6,177 bases of DNA from Chloroflexota bacterium (lineage in GTDB: Bacteria > Chloroflexota > Limnocylindria > Limnocylindrales > CSP1-4). The stretch lies in the NCBI GenBank assembly GCA_021812735.1, contig JAKAMV010000630.1:1-6177 (forward strand). Reading direction: 5' to 3'. The notes below the pieces were generated by a model. That model did no database searches and was not told the DNA's origin. It was given only the letters and a program-made list of their open reading frames with translations. Numbering within the stretch: the first letter of the stretch is position 1; each line of letters starts with the position of its first letter. Below, piece after piece: positions 5,206-6,177 of the stretch. Both the position numbers and the translations under genes were made by a program.

Positions 5206-5460
5206 TCAGTCCTCGTCGGCCCGGAAGATGTGCGGCGCCGTGCACGCGTTGCAGATGGGCATGGCCGAGTCCAGGTCGCCCAGCGGGATCGGGAGCCTGC
5301 GGTCCGGGTAGAGGCACTCCACCTCGTAGACGCGCTCCTTGGGGCGCTCCAGCGAGATCAGGCGCCGGAACGTGCAGCGCCGGATTCGGTGCGGCGCGAG
5401 GTGCGTCGCGTCGGCCTCCGGCGGACCGGTGTGCGCGGCGGGAGTCACGGGTAGCGCCAT
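5206..5460 (-). CDS. Small cysteine-containing hypothetical protein
   Basis: This is an 84-residue protein of unknown function. The C-terminal two thirds look like a compact folded unit: CTFRRLISLERPKERVYEVE, then CLYPDRRLPIPLGD, ending MPICNACTAPHIFRADED. The four cysteines (C29, C49, C70, C73), the last two as C-x-x-C, could bind a metal such as zinc, but no named zinc-ribbon family is recognised. The first 25 residues are Pro/Ala-rich and low in complexity, so the true start might be later. The ATG at 5458-5460 is the only obvious one, with a weak GAGGG about 13 bases upstream. It is transcribed away from the membrane protein gene, and its promoter appears to overlap that gene's promoter. 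It seems to be a resident gene rather than island cargo. Confidence 0.62.
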   Translation of the reverse strand: MALPVTPAAHTGPPEADATHLAPHRIRRCTFRRLISLERPKERVYEVECLYPDRRLPIPLGDLDSAMPICNACTAPHIFRADED

Positions 5461-5541
5461 GCGGACCGGGGGATCCCTCGTGCGGGGCCAGGACGTGCGG
5501 CAACAGAAGCGCTGGCGCCCCCGCCCATCCGGCTCGCCCGG

Positions 5542-5571
5542 AGCCTAGCACCCGCGATTCGCCGCGGACAA
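5542..5571 (-). promoter_or_regulatory. Predicted promoter of the small cysteine-containing gene
   Basis: Read on the minus strand, TTGTCC (5571-5566) and TAGGCT (5547-5542) are spaced by 18 bp, a reasonable -35/-10 pair, with transcription starting near 5535. That leaves a leader of about 75 bases before the ATG at 5460. The -35 box overlaps the presumed -35 of the divergent promoter. Confidence 0.4.
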
Positions 5572-5591
5572 GCCGATGGTGGTACTAGACT
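5564..5591 (+). promoter_or_regulatory. Predicted promoter of the Cys-rich membrane protein gene
   Basis: GCGGAC (5564-5569) and TAGACT (5586-5591) are 16 bp apart on the plus strand. The -35 box is poor; the -10 box resembles TAGGCT used in the opposite direction. A transcription start near 5598 would exclude the upstream ATG at 5576 as a start codon. Confidence 0.3.
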
Positions 5592-5617
5592 CCCGGCCGT
5601 CGGGACCAAGCGACCGG

Positions 5618-6177
5618 GTGGACAGGGAGGCATCGGCGCTGAGCGAGCCGCAGCTGTGGGGAGAGCCAGCCGGGCCCGAGACGCGCTCGCGCCTCTCGGC
5701 CCCGGTCCCGCCGTCGCCCGCGACGCGCCGGGTCGCCTGCCCGTTCCTGCGCGCGGACGCGGACGGGGCGCTGCTTGACCCCGGTCCGGCGCCGAGCGAC
5801 GACCACCGGTGCGTGGCCCTCGTTGGGCCCAGGCTCCTGTCGCGCCAGCAGCAGGAGCTCGTCTGCCTGGGCACGGCGTACCTGGACTGTCCTCGCTATC
5901 GCCGGGCCGTGGCGTCACCGGCCGCCTCGCGCGGTCCGTTCCGCACGCCCGCGGTGCCCCGGGCGATCGCCATCTCGCTGGCCGTTCTGGCGCTCTCGGC
6001 GGGGATCAGCTTCGGCTTCGTCGCGCAGCGGGGGAGCCTTGACCTGCCGGTCCTGCCGGCCTCGTCGTCAGCCGCGCTCGCGTCGGTCGCACCGTCGCCC
6101 CCGCCGCCGGGCGAGGCGCCGGCCGCGGCCTCCGCGCAACCGGGGGCGATCGCGTCGCCGACCGGCGTCCCGTCGGC
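5618..6177 (+). CDS. Cys-rich single-pass membrane protein, 3' end cut by the window
   Basis: At least 186 residues are present and the frame is open at the window end. Numbering from the GTG at 5618, four cysteines (C41, C65, C83, C91) form a small cytoplasmic module: CPFLRADADG, ...DDHRC, ...LVCLGTAYLDCPRY. It is followed by one transmembrane helix at about 115-136 (RAIAISLAVLALSAGISFGF) and then a Pro/Ser/Ala-rich extracytoplasmic linker. I recall this plan from Chloroflexota proteins in which a peptidoglycan-binding LysM domain often lies beyond the linker; here that part is outside the window. No enzymatic motif is visible. The start is uncertain: GTG 5618 lacks a good site, ATG 5576 is in frame but probably upstream of transcription, and a CTG at 5639 has AGGGAGG eight bases before it. 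The module may bind metal or form a redox-sensitive fold. Confidence 0.75.
   Translation, partial: MDREASALSEPQLWGEPAGPETRSRLSAPVPPSPATRRVACPFLRADADGALLDPGPAPSDDHRCVALVGPRLLSRQQQELVCLGTAYLDCPRYRRAVASPAASRGPFRTPAVPRAIAISLAVLALSAGISFGFVAQRGSLDLPVLPASSSAALASVAPSPPPPGEAPAAASAQPGAIASPTGVPS
5624..5630 (+). promoter_or_regulatory. Strong Shine-Dalgarno pointing to a CTG codon
   Basis: AGGGAGG ends eight bases before CTG (5639-5641), which is in frame with the membrane protein and would start it at LSEPQLWGEP. This is the best ribosome binding site near this gene. The first four cysteines lie downstream of every candidate start, so the domain is unaffected. Confidence 0.4.

Noticed and set aside
5445..5918. 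Minus-strand frames opposite the Cys-rich membrane protein
   Set aside because: They read through the divergent promoter region and are low-complexity Arg/Ala/Pro/Gly sequence; the plus-strand frame has ordered cysteines, a helix and a linker.
1..6177. CRISPR array or other regularly spaced repeats
   Set aside because: No repeated unit with regular spacers is visible anywhere in the window.

Overview
The window is a GC-rich bacterial stretch that reads as the edge of a small accessory island next to ordinary chromosomal genes. The best clue to the host is the truncated gene at the right end. Its protein has four cysteines in a C-P-F-L...C...C...C-P-R-Y pattern, then one membrane helix, then a Ser/Pro/Ala-rich linker, an arrangement I associate with Chloroflexota of the Limnocylindria/Ellin6529 type. 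That assignment is inference from remembered family features; a high-GC actinobacterium is the main alternative.

Layout, left to right. (1) 12-1166: a complete IS5-family insertion sequence with perfect 22-bp terminal inverted repeats. It carries an intact DDE transposase and, on the opposite strand, a 43-codon single-helix membrane ORF with a strong Shine-Dalgarno sequence. (2) 1167-1525: a non-coding spacer with a 33-bp imperfect palindrome. (3) 1526-2455: a TacA-TacT type toxin-antitoxin operon (DUF1778 ribbon-helix-helix antitoxin plus GNAT acetyltransferase toxin), with a readable promoter, operator-like repeats, a ribosome binding site and a GTGA translational overlap. (4) 2468-3010, minus: a pRiA4b ORF-3-like protein, convergent with the toxin gene; the two stop codons share one hairpin. 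(5) 3151-4371, minus: a full-length AAA ATPase/DUF4143 protein whose start codon sits in the loop of a 9-bp palindrome. (6) 4426-4822, minus: the C-terminal remnant of a tyrosine recombinase with two frame changes; its catalytic Tyr and one active-site His are both replaced. (7) 4797-5084, minus: the C-terminal remnant of what looks like a Vsr-type endonuclease. (8) 5206-5460, minus: a small cysteine-containing hypothetical protein, and 5618 to the window end, plus: the Cys-rich membrane protein. These two are divergent and appear to use overlapping back-to-back promoters.

Together, the insertion sequence, toxin-antitoxin pair, plasmid-type ORF, DUF4143 ATPase, dead integrase and decayed repair/defence nuclease look like the residue of one or more integrated mobile elements. 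The toxin-antitoxin pair may help keep the region in place. The change to apparently resident genes falls at about 5085-5205. I see no tRNA, rRNA or CRISPR array. No clearly new multi-gene system is visible; the best candidates for novelty are the small membrane gene inside the insertion sequence and the palindromic start region of the DUF4143 gene.
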